Shown piece by piece: positions 30,875-39,324 of a DNA stretch of 64,000 nt. The translations under genes and the position numbers were made by a program. The stretch spans positions 106,919 to 170,918 of the forward strand of contig CADAOZ010000002.1 of NCBI GenBank assembly GCA_902789735.1, written 5' to 3'. The notes beneath the pieces were generated by a model that made no database searches, was not told the origin of the DNA, and was given only the letters and a program-made list of their open reading frames with translations. The number at the start of each line of letters is the position of its first letter. The stretch's first letter is position 1. The stretch comes from an uncultured Lachnospiraceae bacterium (lineage in GTDB: Bacteria; Bacillota; Clostridia; Lachnospirales; Lachnospiraceae).

Positions 30875-33265
30875 TTACCTGCCGGCTGCCCAGCCTTTGA
30901 TTTCAGAAACACCTCTGTATTTCTCAAAGCCGTTTCCTTTGACCAGGACCATCGTAGGCGCCTGCATGATGTCATACTTTCTGACCAGGGCAGGTTCCTC
31001 TTCCGCGTTCAGCAGCGTATAGGAAACACCGGCCTTGTCCAGGATGGCACCGGCCGCCTTGCAGTTGGGGCAGGTAGGGGTCTTGAAGAGCAGGACCCTG
31101 GCTTCCGTATCCGTGCCGCTTTCCGGACTCTCCGGGGTGAAGGCGGGCCTTTCCGGCTTCTGTCCTTCCCTGACCGGTCCCATATGGGTCAGATGGGAGT
31201 TCTCAATATCATAGACCAGACGGTCCTTATACTCCTGGGCTTTGCCGTCATTCCAGTTCTGGACAGGACGGTAATAACCTGTGATCCGGCTGTAGACTTC
31301 CGCCTTCTTGCCGCAGATCGGGCAGGTGAAGTGCTCGCCGGTCAGATAACCATGATCCTTGCATACAGAATAGGTAGGAGACATGGTGTAATAAGGCAGC
31401 TTATAGTTTTCCGCGATCTTGCGGACCAGGGCCGCGGCCGCTTTCCAGTCGGGCAGCTTCTCGCCCAGGAAGGCATGGAACACGGTTCCCGAGGTATAAA
31501 GGGTCTGCAGCTCATCCTGGATGTCCAGGGCGGAGAAAATATCCTCTGTATAGCCTACCGGCAGGTGCGAGGAATTGGTGTAATAAGGGGTACCGTTCAT
31601 GTTGGCAGTGATGATATCGGGATAAAGTTCCTTATCATGCTTGGCAAAACGGTAGGTGGTGGACTCGGCAGGGGTAGCCTCCAGGTTGTAGAGATCGCCG
31701 TACTTCTCCTGATAATCGGAGAGCCGCTCACGCATATGGTTCAGAACTTCCGTAGTGAAGCGCTGGACTTTGGGATCCGTCAGATCTGCCTTCAGCCATT
31801 TGGCGTTCAGGCCCACTTCATTCATGCCGATCAGGCCGATCGTGGAGAAGTGGTTGTCAAAAGTTCCCAGATATCTCTTTGTGTAAGGATAGAGTCCCTG
31901 CTCCAGCAGCCTGGTGATAACAGTCCTCTTGGTCTTGAGGCTGCGGGCCGACAGATCCATCAGGGCGTCCAGACGGCTGTAAAATTCCTTCTCGTCTTTG
32001 GACAGATAGGCGATCCTGGGCATGTTGATGGTCACAACGCCGACGGAGCCTGTGGACTCACCGGAGCCGAAGAAACCGCCGGATTTCTTGCGGAGCTCAC
32101 GCAGGTCCAGACGCAGCCTGCAGCACATGGAGCGGACATCGTTGGGCTCCATGTCGGAATTGATATAGTTGGAGAAATACGGCGTGCCGTATTTGGCTGT
32201 CATCTCAAAGAGGAGCTTATTGTTCTCTGTCTCGCTCCAGTCAAAATCGCTGGTAATGGAATAGGTCGGGATCGGGTACTGGAAGCCCCGTCCGTTGGCG
32301 TCGCCCTCGATCATGATCTCGATGAAGGCCTTGTTGACCATATCCATTTCCTTCTGGCAGTCACCGTAGGTGAAATCCAGCTCTTTGCCGCCTACGATCG
32401 CGGGCAGGTTGGCCAGATCCTTGGGTACGGTCCAGTCCAGGGTGACATTGGAGAAGGGCGCCTGGGTGCCCCAGCGGCTGGGGGTATTGACCCCGTAAAT
32501 AAAGGACTGCACGCACTGTTTGACTTCCTTCTGGGACAGATTGTCGATCTTGACAAAAGGCGCCAGATAGGTATCGAAGGAAGAGAATGCCTGAGCGCCG
32601 GCCCATTCATTCTGCATGATGCCCAGGAAATTGACCATCTGGTTGCAGAGGGTGGACAGATGCTGGGCAGGCGCGGATGTGATCTTGCCCGGTACGCCGC
32701 CGAGGCCTTCCTGGATCAGCTGCTTCAGGCTCCATCCCGCGCAGTAGCCGGTCAGCATGGACAGATCATGAAGGTGGATGGCAGCGCTGCGATGGGCCCT
32801 GGCGATCTCCTCGTCATAGACCTCACTCAGCCAGTAGTTGGCCGTGATGGCGCCGGAATTGGACAGGATCAGTCCGCCAACCGAATAGGTGACGGTAGAG
32901 TTCTCCTTGACCCTCCAGTCGTTGATCTGCAGATAATCATTGATCAGTTCCTTATAATTGAGCAGGGCGGAATTGACATTACGGACCTTCTCTCTCTGTT
33001 TTCTGTACAGGATATAAGCCTTGGCCACATCCGCGTAGCCGGACTCGGAAAGGACCTTTTCAACACTGTCCTGGATACTTTCGACTGTAATCTGGCCGTC
33101 CGTGATCTTGTCTTCAAAATCAGCTGTAACATGGAGCGCGATCAGTTCAATGACGCTGGGATGATACTGCTTCTCCAGTGCCTTGAAAGCCTTTGTGATC
33201 GCGTCGGTGATTTTGCTGATCTGAAAATCAACGATTGCTCCGTCCCTTTTGACTACTTTATACAT
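30875..33265 (-). CDS. nrdD: Anaerobic ribonucleoside-triphosphate reductase with fused C-terminal thioredoxin-like domain
   Basis: Class III glycyl-radical enzyme that makes dNTPs without oxygen. The 796-residue product starts MYKVVKRDGAIVDFQISKIT, an ATP-cone domain, then the catalytic barrel (AIHLHDLSMLTGYCAGWSL, NMPRIAYLSKDEKEF), a Zn site with CxxH/CPICGK, and the radical loop RITGYYRPVQNWNDGKAQEY. After about residue 720 a thioredoxin/glutaredoxin-like domain follows with LLFKTPTCPNCKAAGAILDK and a cis-Pro APTMV, ending the chain. This fused reductant is an uncommon addition. AGGGGG precedes 33265. Tandem NrdR boxes control the promoter. Its activase nrdG lies just upstream. Confidence 0.93.
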   Translation of the reverse strand: MYKVVKRDGAIVDFQISKITDAITKAFKALEKQYHPSVIELIALHVTADFEDKITDGQITVESIQDSVEKVLSESGYADVAKAYILYRKQREKVRNVNSALLNYKELINDYLQINDWRVKENSTVTYSVGGLILSNSGAITANYWLSEVYDEEIARAHRSAAIHLHDLSMLTGYCAGWSLKQLIQEGLGGVPGKITSAPAQHLSTLCNQMVNFLGIMQNEWAGAQAFSSFDTYLAPFVKIDNLSQKEVKQCVQSFIYGVNTPSRWGTQAPFSNVTLDWTVPKDLANLPAIVGGKELDFTYGDCQKEMDMVNKAFIEIMIEGDANGRGFQYPIPTYSITSDFDWSETENNKLLFEMTAKYGTPYFSNYINSDMEPNDVRSMCCRLRLDLRELRKKSGGFFGSGESTGSVGVVTINMPRIAYLSKDEKEFYSRLDALMDLSARSLKTKRTVITRLLEQGLYPYTKRYLGTFDNHFSTIGLIGMNEVGLNAKWLKADLTDPKVQRFTTEVLNHMRERLSDYQEKYGDLYNLEATPAESTTYRFAKHDKELYPDIITANMNGTPYYTNSSHLPVGYTEDIFSALDIQDELQTLYTSGTVFHAFLGEKLPDWKAAAALVRKIAENYKLPYYTMSPTYSVCKDHGYLTGEHFTCPICGKKAEVYSRITGYYRPVQNWNDGKAQEYKDRLVYDIENSHLTHMGPVREGQKPERPAFTPESPESGTDTEARVLLFKTPTCPNCKAAGAILDKAGVSYTLLNAEEEPALVRKYDIMQAPTMVLVKGNGFEKYRGVSEIKGWAAGR

Positions 33266-33320
33266 AAAAATATCCCCCTTCATGTGATATCTGTGGTACA
33301 TCGATTGCAGTTCGATTGTC

Positions 33321-33390
33321 ATAGTATCACTAAAGAGGGATGAAATCAATATGTTCTATAGTATTTATTTTCGGACACAATATATTGTGG
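33321..33390 (-). promoter_or_regulatory. nrdD promoter with tandem NrdR boxes
   Basis: Box 1 (33375-33390) reads ACACAATATATTGTGG, almost the consensus; box 2 (33344-33359) is weaker. Their centres are 31 bases apart, the spacing of tandem NrdR sites. The promoter TTGATT (33349-33344), 17 bases, TACTAT (33326-33321) has its -35 box inside box 2, consistent with repression by NrdR. Confidence 0.8.
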
Positions 33391-33452
33391 TCACTGGTCC
33401 CACGCCCCAATTTCCGGGATTTGCAGCATTCCGGACACCGGCCGGAAGGGCT

Positions 33453-34163
33453 TCAGGACTGCGCCGCCGTATCCATGCCCCGGATCTCCACACAGGCCAC
33501 ATATGGACGGACAATATCGGCGTAACGCTCCATTTCCGCGGCGGAAGGGGCGGAAAGGCCTCCGAAGGGGACCGTCTCCCGGTCTGTAAAGGGCTGCAGG
33601 TAATAAGCCGGCGCTCCTTTGATCATACGTCCGATGACCTCGAAATCCTCCGCCGTATGCAGCTGGGCGACGACCGTGGTCCGGAATTCATATCCGATCC
33701 TGTCCTGTCCCAGCAGCAGCTGCACGCTCTTGCGGACCGGCGATGTATCCATGGACTGCAGCCCCGCCGTCCTGGCGTATTTTTCCGGCGCGTTCTTGAT
33801 ATCCATGGCCACATAATCGACCAGGCCTTCCCGCAGCAGACGGGCCAGCATGGCCGGATAGCTGCCGTTGGTATCCAGCTTGACACTGTATCCCATACGG
33901 CGGATGCCCGTAATCAGGTCGGGCAGGTCCCGGTGCAGGCAGGGTTCCCCGCCTGTGATGGCCACCCCGTCCAGCAGCCCCCGCCGTTTTTCCAGAAAAG
34001 CATACAGCTCCTCCGTTTCCATAACAGGCGGCGCGCTGCCGTCGACAAGTTCAAAATTATGACAGTAGGGACAGCGGAAATTGCACTGTCCCAGAAAGAC
34101 CGTACAGGCCACTCTGCCGGGATAATCCAGCAGGGTCATTTTCTGCAGTCCGTGAATTTTCAT
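33453..34163 (-). CDS. nrdG: Anaerobic ribonucleotide reductase activating protein (radical SAM)
   Basis: Uses a [4Fe-4S] cluster and S-adenosylmethionine to form the glycyl radical on NrdD. The 236-residue product has the radical-SAM motif GQCNFRCPYCHN, the GGEP motif in AITGGEPCLHRDL and conserved LDTNGSYP and YVAMDIKN strands. It lies between the suf genes and nrdD, all on the same strand, but nrdD has its own promoter. The start has GGGG a few bases upstream. Pyruvate-formate-lyase-activase-like versions exist; context decides for NrdG. Confidence 0.9.
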   Translation of the reverse strand: MKIHGLQKMTLLDYPGRVACTVFLGQCNFRCPYCHNFELVDGSAPPVMETEELYAFLEKRRGLLDGVAITGGEPCLHRDLPDLITGIRRMGYSVKLDTNGSYPAMLARLLREGLVDYVAMDIKNAPEKYARTAGLQSMDTSPVRKSVQLLLGQDRIGYEFRTTVVAQLHTAEDFEVIGRMIKGAPAYYLQPFTDRETVPFGGLSAPSAAEMERYADIVRPYVACVEIRGMDTAAQS

Positions 34164-34213
34164 GGCAGGTCCCCTTTTTCTGTCAGCGGGCTCCCCGGCC
34201 CGTCTGAAAACAG

Positions 34214-35131
34214 TTACTGGAGGAAGCCGCGGATGATCATTTCCTCCGCTTCCTTCTCATCCAGGCCCATGGTCATCAGTTTGGTCAGCTGCTCGCCGGC
34301 GATCTTGCCGATGGCGGCCTCATGGATCAGGGCCGCGTCCACATTGGTGGCTGTCAGCCGGGGGGTCGCCACGATCACGCCCTTTTCCATGATGATGGAA
34401 TCGCATTCCGCGTGTCCGCTGCAGGCCGCGTTACCGTCAATGCTGATGACGACTTCCTGACGGCTCTGTCCTCTGGCCACGCCGCGGCTGATCATATCGC
34501 AGGTAGATCCGTCCCCATTGAGCTGGACCGCCAGTTCCGCTTTGGCTTTCTGGTCGCCCTCCGTCAGGATCTTGTCATGTACGATCAGGGAGGCGTTCTC
34601 TTCCAGCTTTGCCCTTGTGATCCGGACCGTGTCGTCAATACCGCCGATCTGGGAGGTCTCCATCTCCATGGTGGAATTCTCGCCCAGTTCCACGACCGTC
34701 GAAGGATTCATCAGGCGCTTGCCCCTGCCGGTCCCTTCGCCGTAATGCTTCTCGATATATTTGACTCTGCTGTTCTTTTTGACAAAAAAGCTGTGGACAC
34801 CGTCATGTTCGGAATCCTCACCGCCGCAGTTGCTGATCCCGCAGCCGGCAATGATGGTGACATCGCAGTCCTCGCCCACGAAGAAATCATTATAGACCAG
34901 CTCTTTGAGTCCTGTCTGGCTGATGATGACAGGAATATGGACACTCTTATTCTTTGTGCCGGGTTTGATGATCACATCGATGCCCTGCTTGTCTTCCTTG
35001 GTCACGATGTCGATCTCCGCAGTGGTATTCCGGGCCGCGCTCTTCCCGTTGCTGCGGATGTTGTAAGCGCCTACCGGCAGAGCGTCCAGGGCTGCCACCT
35101 CTTTCAGCAGATGTTTCTGCATTTCATCCAT
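34214..35131 (-). CDS. sufB: SufB/SufD-like Fe-S assembly scaffold (minimal SUF, SmsB-type)
   Basis: A 305-residue member of the SufBD beta-helix family, clearly shorter than E. coli SufB (about 495). VELGENSTMEMETSQIGGID, NGDGSTCDMISRGVARGQS and the C-terminal EAAIGKIAGEQLTKLMTMGL match the family, including the Glu/His cluster-ligand region. With the adjacent ATPase it forms the two-gene minimal SUF system found in many anaerobes. It starts 20 bases after sufC ends. Confidence 0.88.
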   Translation of the reverse strand: MDEMQKHLLKEVAALDALPVGAYNIRSNGKSAARNTTAEIDIVTKEDKQGIDVIIKPGTKNKSVHIPVIISQTGLKELVYNDFFVGEDCDVTIIAGCGISNCGGEDSEHDGVHSFFVKKNSRVKYIEKHYGEGTGRGKRLMNPSTVVELGENSTMEMETSQIGGIDDTVRITRAKLEENASLIVHDKILTEGDQKAKAELAVQLNGDGSTCDMISRGVARGQSRQEVVISIDGNAACSGHAECDSIIMEKGVIVATPRLTATNVDAALIHEAAIGKIAGEQLTKLMTMGLDEKEAEEMIIRGFLQ

Positions 35132-35151
35132 GTCTTATTCCCCACTTTCCT

Positions 35152-35883
35152 TTACTGTGCCGCGGCTCCCATGTCCGGGACAGGCTGTATATCCTCTGCC
35201 AGATGCTGCATGACCTTGCGGCCCTCGTCATATTCCAGGACCTCGCCGTCCTTGAGATAAATGATCTTGTCGGCTATGTTCAGGATCCTTTCCTGATGGC
35301 TGATGATCATGATGGTACCGGAGGTCTGCCGGTACAGCTTTTCAAAGACCTGGATCAGGCTCTGGAAGCTCCACAGGTCAATGCCCGCTTCCGGTTCATC
35401 GAACAGGGTCAGGGCTGTCCCCCGGGCTGCTGCCATGGCAATCTCGATCCGCTTCATTTCGCCGCCGGACAGGGTATCGTTCAGCTCTCTTCCGATATAT
35501 TCTTTGGCATCCAGGCCTACCGCGTTGAGGGTCCTGCAGGCCTGATAGAAGGCCTCTGTCCCTTCTTTACCCTTTTTCCGGCCGGCGGCCAGCTCCAGCA
35601 GGTCTCTGACCCGGAGTCCCTTGAACCGGACCGGCTGCTGGAACGCGAAGCTGATGCCCTTCCTGGCCCGCTCCGTGATGGAAAGATCCGTTATATCCTC
35701 GCCATCCAGCAGGATACGGCCGGTATCGGGCGTGATAATGCCCATGATGACCTTGAGCAGGGTCGATTTGCCGCTGCCGTTGGGGCCTGTGATGGCAATA
35801 AAGTGATCATCCAGAGTCAGATTGATGTCCTTCAGGATCTCCTTGTCATCCGCCGTGAATGAGATGTGTTCCAGTTTCAGCAT
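35152..35883 (-). CDS. sufC: Fe-S assembly ATPase SufC
   Basis: ABC-type ATPase of 243 residues that drives SufBC Fe-S cluster assembly in the cytosol. ITGPNGSGKSTLLK (Walker A), the Q-loop AFQQPVRFKG, the signature LSGGEMKRIEIA and LTLFDEPEAGIDLW (Walker B) are all intact. Its only SUF neighbour is the short SufB, typical for minimal SUF. Nearby nrdG needs Fe-S clusters, so the clustering makes functional sense. Confidence 0.92.
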   Translation of the reverse strand: MLKLEHISFTADDKEILKDINLTLDDHFIAITGPNGSGKSTLLKVIMGIITPDTGRILLDGEDITDLSITERARKGISFAFQQPVRFKGLRVRDLLELAAGRKKGKEGTEAFYQACRTLNAVGLDAKEYIGRELNDTLSGGEMKRIEIAMAAARGTALTLFDEPEAGIDLWSFQSLIQVFEKLYRQTSGTIMIISHQERILNIADKIIYLKDGEVLEYDEGRKVMQHLAEDIQPVPDMGAAAQ

Positions 35884-36370
35884 TTCCCTTTCATTCCTTT
35901 CCCGTATTACTTCCCGGTTTTTTTCGTCTTTTCTTTTTGTTTTATCTGTCGGGGCTTACCCTTCGATTATAATCTGTTTTCTCAGGCATCCGCGTCCGGA
36001 AGATACTTTCTGCTGCAGACCGCAGTCCTTTCGCCTGCCGGCGCCTTTCCTGTGCCGTAATTGACATCTTACCATGTTTTTGTCCGTTCCGTCTGCATTG
36101 TTTTGCGAAAAGGACGAAAAATTTGCTTTTCCCCCGGGAAAACAGGTAATTGGGCTGCAGGAAGGCCGGCGGCCCGCTTTCAGGAATGCTGCCCGGCTGC
36201 CGCCTTTTTGATCCCGCCTGCTAAAAACCTGTCCATCCTTCCCGTCTGATGGTAAAATGTCTGTAAACAGGTCTGCCCTTATGCCGGAACACAGACAGAT
36301 CCGACAGCAGCCATGAACAGCAGGACATACAGATCCGGCACCGGTCACAAACAGGAACAGGGGAACTGCC
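35884..36370. other. 487-base intergenic region between sufC and the membrane/Hsp70-like module
   Basis: Holds divergent regulatory DNA only. On the minus side TATAAT occurs about 90 bases before sufC without a good -35 box. On the plus side TGTCCA (36230-36235), 17 bases, TAAAAT (36253-36258) is a plausible promoter for 36371. No coding frame with a ribosome site was seen. Confidence 0.5.
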
Positions 36371-37240
36371 ATGGGAACCAGAGAATTACTTGAACAGGAT
36401 AAGGAACGGCTTCTGCAGCGGCTGGAAAGCGCCGGTCAGCCGCAGGAGGCGATCCGGATCATGGAGGATGAAGTCAGCAGGATCCTCTATAAATATAATC
36501 AGGACTGTCAGGACGAAAGAGTCAGTGAAGAAGCCCTGTATTCCCTGCAGACGGTGCAGGCCGCCCTGCCGCTGGCTGACAGCGCAGGTCAGGTCTCCGC
36601 GTATCAGCGGACCTCCGCAGGTCCCCGGAAGCAGGCCGGCGCGGGTTCTGCCCTGCCGTTGACAGCCTCCGTTGTAATGGCCGCGGCCGCGGTACTGGTC
36701 ATGGTCTTTGCCGGAAAAGGTTCTATGCTGACATGCCTGCTCATCGCCCTGCTGCTGACGGCCGGCAGCCTTGGCCTGGCCTTCTATGCCGGCAGGAAGA
36801 GCGGGAACGCTCCCGCGCGGCCGGCCGCCGGCGAGCAGTATTATGAAGTAAGCCTGGACCATAACAAGCTGTATCACAGCCTGCTGGCTGTCCTGACGGT
36901 CGTGGACCGTAATCTGGGAGAGGTGGAAAATGCCGCGAAACTCAACATGGCGGATTCCGCCGAGATCCGCCGGGAAGCAGACACGCCCCAGCTGAACCTC
37001 CTGGCCGGCCTGCTGGAGCAGGCCTACACCCAGAAAGAGGAGGAATGGGCGGAAGAGATCATCTCTGAGATCCGATTCTACCTGCACCGTAAGGGCATTG
37101 ACACATTGGACTACAGCCCGGACCGCAGCAAATGGTTCGACATGATGCCGGCCCAGTCTGACGGCACCCTGCGTCCTGCCCTGGTGGAGGACGGCATACT
37201 GTTGAAGAAAGGCCTTGCCGCCGCTGTATACAGAAGCTGA
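36371..37240 (+). CDS. Membrane protein with a central hydrophobic hairpin, partner of the Hsp70-like gene
   Basis: A 289-residue protein not recognised as a known family. Residues 1-90 are charged and helical, 95-142 form two membrane segments with a short Gly/Lys turn, and 150-289 are helical and soluble with a Trp/Asp-rich end before LLKKGLAAAVYRS. Both termini would face the same side, presumably the cytoplasm. GGGGA precedes the ATG. It lies 42 bases before a membrane Hsp70/actin-like ATPase on the same strand, which suggests a complex. Confidence 0.72.
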   Translation: MGTRELLEQDKERLLQRLESAGQPQEAIRIMEDEVSRILYKYNQDCQDERVSEEALYSLQTVQAALPLADSAGQVSAYQRTSAGPRKQAGAGSALPLTASVVMAAAAVLVMVFAGKGSMLTCLLIALLLTAGSLGLAFYAGRKSGNAPARPAAGEQYYEVSLDHNKLYHSLLAVLTVVDRNLGEVENAAKLNMADSAEIRREADTPQLNLLAGLLEQAYTQKEEEWAEEIISEIRFYLHRKGIDTLDYSPDRSKWFDMMPAQSDGTLRPALVEDGILLKKGLAAAVYRS

Positions 37241-37282
37241 ACGGCAGGCCGCAGATTTGATGGAAAAGAACCGGTGATATTT

Positions 37283-39193
37283 ATGGAACGATTTTTTGGT
37301 TTTGACCTGGGCGACGCGGAAAGCGCCGTCTGTGTACTTCCCAGAGAAGGGGCAAAAGAGCCCCAGGTGCTGACGGTCCGTGAGGCCCAGAGCTTTATCA
37401 CGGCCTACGCCAGGCTCCTCGATCAGGAGCTGATCATAGGAGAAGGCGCCTGCTACCATCCCGGGGCGACGGAACGCAAACTCCGCTTCAAGAGCCATTT
37501 CCTGACGGACCGGGAGAGTGAAGCGGATATCCGCTGTTTTGCGGGCGGCGTTCTGGGCGAACTCTATAAGAACGGAGACCTTGTCCAGGGGGAGGACTGC
37601 TGTTTTTATGTCGGCTGTCCGGCCGGCTGGGACAAAAATACCAGAGAGCGCTACCGCCGTATTTTTGAGAAGGTGGGCTATCCGCCTGCCAGGATCATCT
37701 CGGAATCCCGGGCTGCCCTGGTCAGCGCCTGTCAGTCCAAACATCTGCAGATCGGATATGATATCCTGGCCCATCCGGTCCTGGTCGTCGACATAGGCTC
37801 TTCCACAACGGATTTTGCCTATGTCAGCAAAGGACATGAGGTGGAGCTGCGCACGGCCGGCGAAGTCAGTCTGGGCGGCGGCATCATGGATGAACTGCTG
37901 CTGGAGGAAGCCCTGAAGCGGTCTCCCAAAGAAAAAAAGATCCGGGCCATTTTTAACAAGGTCCCGCCCTGGCGCAGCTACTGTGAATTCGCCGCCAGGC
38001 GGCTCAAGGAGAAATACTTCTCTGATGAGGACTACTGGAGCAAAAACACCTGCACCCAGAACGTCCGGATCAACTACAGCCTGCCCATACGCCTGACCCT
38101 GCAGATGGACCGGCAGATCGCGAATGACATCCTGCGCAGGCCCACAGAGCGGCTGAACGGCAGGTCCTTCGAGCAGGTCTTCCTGCAGAGCCTGGAGGAT
38201 GTCAAAAAGAACATTGACGGGGACCAGCCGGAGCTCCTTTTCCTGACTGGCGGTGTTTCCAAAATGCCGGCTATCCGGGACTGGTGCCTGCAGGTCTTCC
38301 CGGATTCCGTGGTCATATCCGGAAGCGAACCCGAATTCTCGGTCTGCAAAGGTCTGGCCTGGTGCGGCAGCATTGATGAAGACCTGCGGGAATTTGTCCA
38401 GGAAATCGAGCAGCTCAAGGATTCCAGTATCGTAGAGCGGATCGTCGGGGAACATATCGATGATCTGTACCGCCAGGTCGTGGACGCCCTGATCGATCCC
38501 ATTCTGGAAAACGCCGTCCTGCCCGTTATTGACAGATGGCGGAACGGAGAGATCGAGCGTCTCCAGGACATTGACAAGGTCCTGCAGAATGAAATCGCCC
38601 TCTGGCTCCATACCACAGAAGCCAGGGATCTCCTCCTGCGGGTGGTGTCCTCCTGGATCAAGCCCGTCGCTTACGAGCTGGAGGAATACACGGTTCCCAT
38701 CTGCACCCGGCACAAGGTCCCCTACCGGGCCATGAGCCTGTCCACCTATCTGCAGCTGTCCGAGCTGGAGATCAAAGTCGTCACAAAGGAAGTGTTCGCG
38801 GTCGAAGAGATCACCTGGATGATCGACGCCATTATCACACTGCTGGTCGGCCTCCTGTGCGGCGGCAGTGGTGTTGCCCTGATCGCCGGCGGCATCCCGG
38901 GGATTATTGCCGGCAGCGTGATCTCCCTGCTGGTGCTCCTGCTGGGCGCCAATAAAATGCAGGACATGCTGGTCAGGGCCAACCTGCCTCTTGCCATGCG
39001 CAAGCTCCTGCCCCGCGGCTATTTCGAGTCCCGTCTGGGCAGGATCAGTGAGAAGATCCGGGCCGATTTCTATGAAAACCTGGAGAAGGAAAAGAACGAA
39101 CAGATCTCCGAGCGTATGGTGGCGGATATTTCCGGCCAGATCGAGGAATGCCTGATCAAAATGGCCAAAGTGGTGGAAATCCCTCTGGGATAG
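37283..39193 (+). CDS. Membrane-anchored Hsp70/actin-like ATPase
   Basis: A 636-residue protein with an Hsp70-type nucleotide-binding domain at 1-380: FGFDLGDAES (phosphate 1), LVVDIGSSTTDFAYV near 168 (phosphate 2), SLGGGIMDELLLE near 197 and FLTGGVSKMP near 320 (adenosine). After about 390 there is no recognisable Hsp70 substrate-binding domain; instead a helical region, a Gly-rich hydrophobic hairpin at about 510-557, and a charged helical tail. The sheltered hairpin would fix it to the membrane. The start at 37283 (ATG) is preferred to a GTG three codons upstream. With the preceding gene it forms a two-gene module; function unknown. Confidence 0.82.
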   Translation: MERFFGFDLGDAESAVCVLPREGAKEPQVLTVREAQSFITAYARLLDQELIIGEGACYHPGATERKLRFKSHFLTDRESEADIRCFAGGVLGELYKNGDLVQGEDCCFYVGCPAGWDKNTRERYRRIFEKVGYPPARIISESRAALVSACQSKHLQIGYDILAHPVLVVDIGSSTTDFAYVSKGHEVELRTAGEVSLGGGIMDELLLEEALKRSPKEKKIRAIFNKVPPWRSYCEFAARRLKEKYFSDEDYWSKNTCTQNVRINYSLPIRLTLQMDRQIANDILRRPTERLNGRSFEQVFLQSLEDVKKNIDGDQPELLFLTGGVSKMPAIRDWCLQVFPDSVVISGSEPEFSVCKGLAWCGSIDEDLREFVQEIEQLKDSSIVERIVGEHIDDLYRQVVDALIDPILENAVLPVIDRWRNGEIERLQDIDKVLQNEIALWLHTTEARDLLLRVVSSWIKPVAYELEEYTVPICTRHKVPYRAMSLSTYLQLSELEIKVVTKEVFAVEEITWMIDAIITLLVGLLCGGSGVALIAGGIPGIIAGSVISLLVLLLGANKMQDMLVRANLPLAMRKLLPRGYFESRLGRISEKIRADFYENLEKEKNEQISERMVADISGQIEECLIKMAKVVEIPLG

Positions 39194-39234
39194 GACCGGC
39201 AGCGGCAGACTCTGCCGGGCAGGTCCCGCATAAA

Positions 39235-39275
39235 GAAAAAACAAGCCTGCGGAATTTTCGATTCCGCAGGCTTTC
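39235..39275. terminator. Bidirectional terminator between Hsp70-like and TetR-PaaK genes
   Basis: Perfect 13-bp stem AAGCCTGCGGAAT/ATTCCGCAGGCTT with a 5-base loop; T-rich on both strands, strongest on the minus strand. Confidence 0.9.
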
Positions 39276-39324
39276 CTTATGCGCCGGGTCTGTTTCCGTT
39301 CCGGCATTTCCCCTTTCTGTATAT

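Noticed and set aside
30833..33343. 836-codon plus-strand open frame opposite nrdD
   Set aside because: Antisense shadow of nrdD, caused by high GC and codon bias.
36386..39307. 973-codon minus-strand open frame opposite the Hsp70-like module
   Set aside because: The plus-strand genes show clear ATPase motifs and ribosome sites; the antisense frame shows none.
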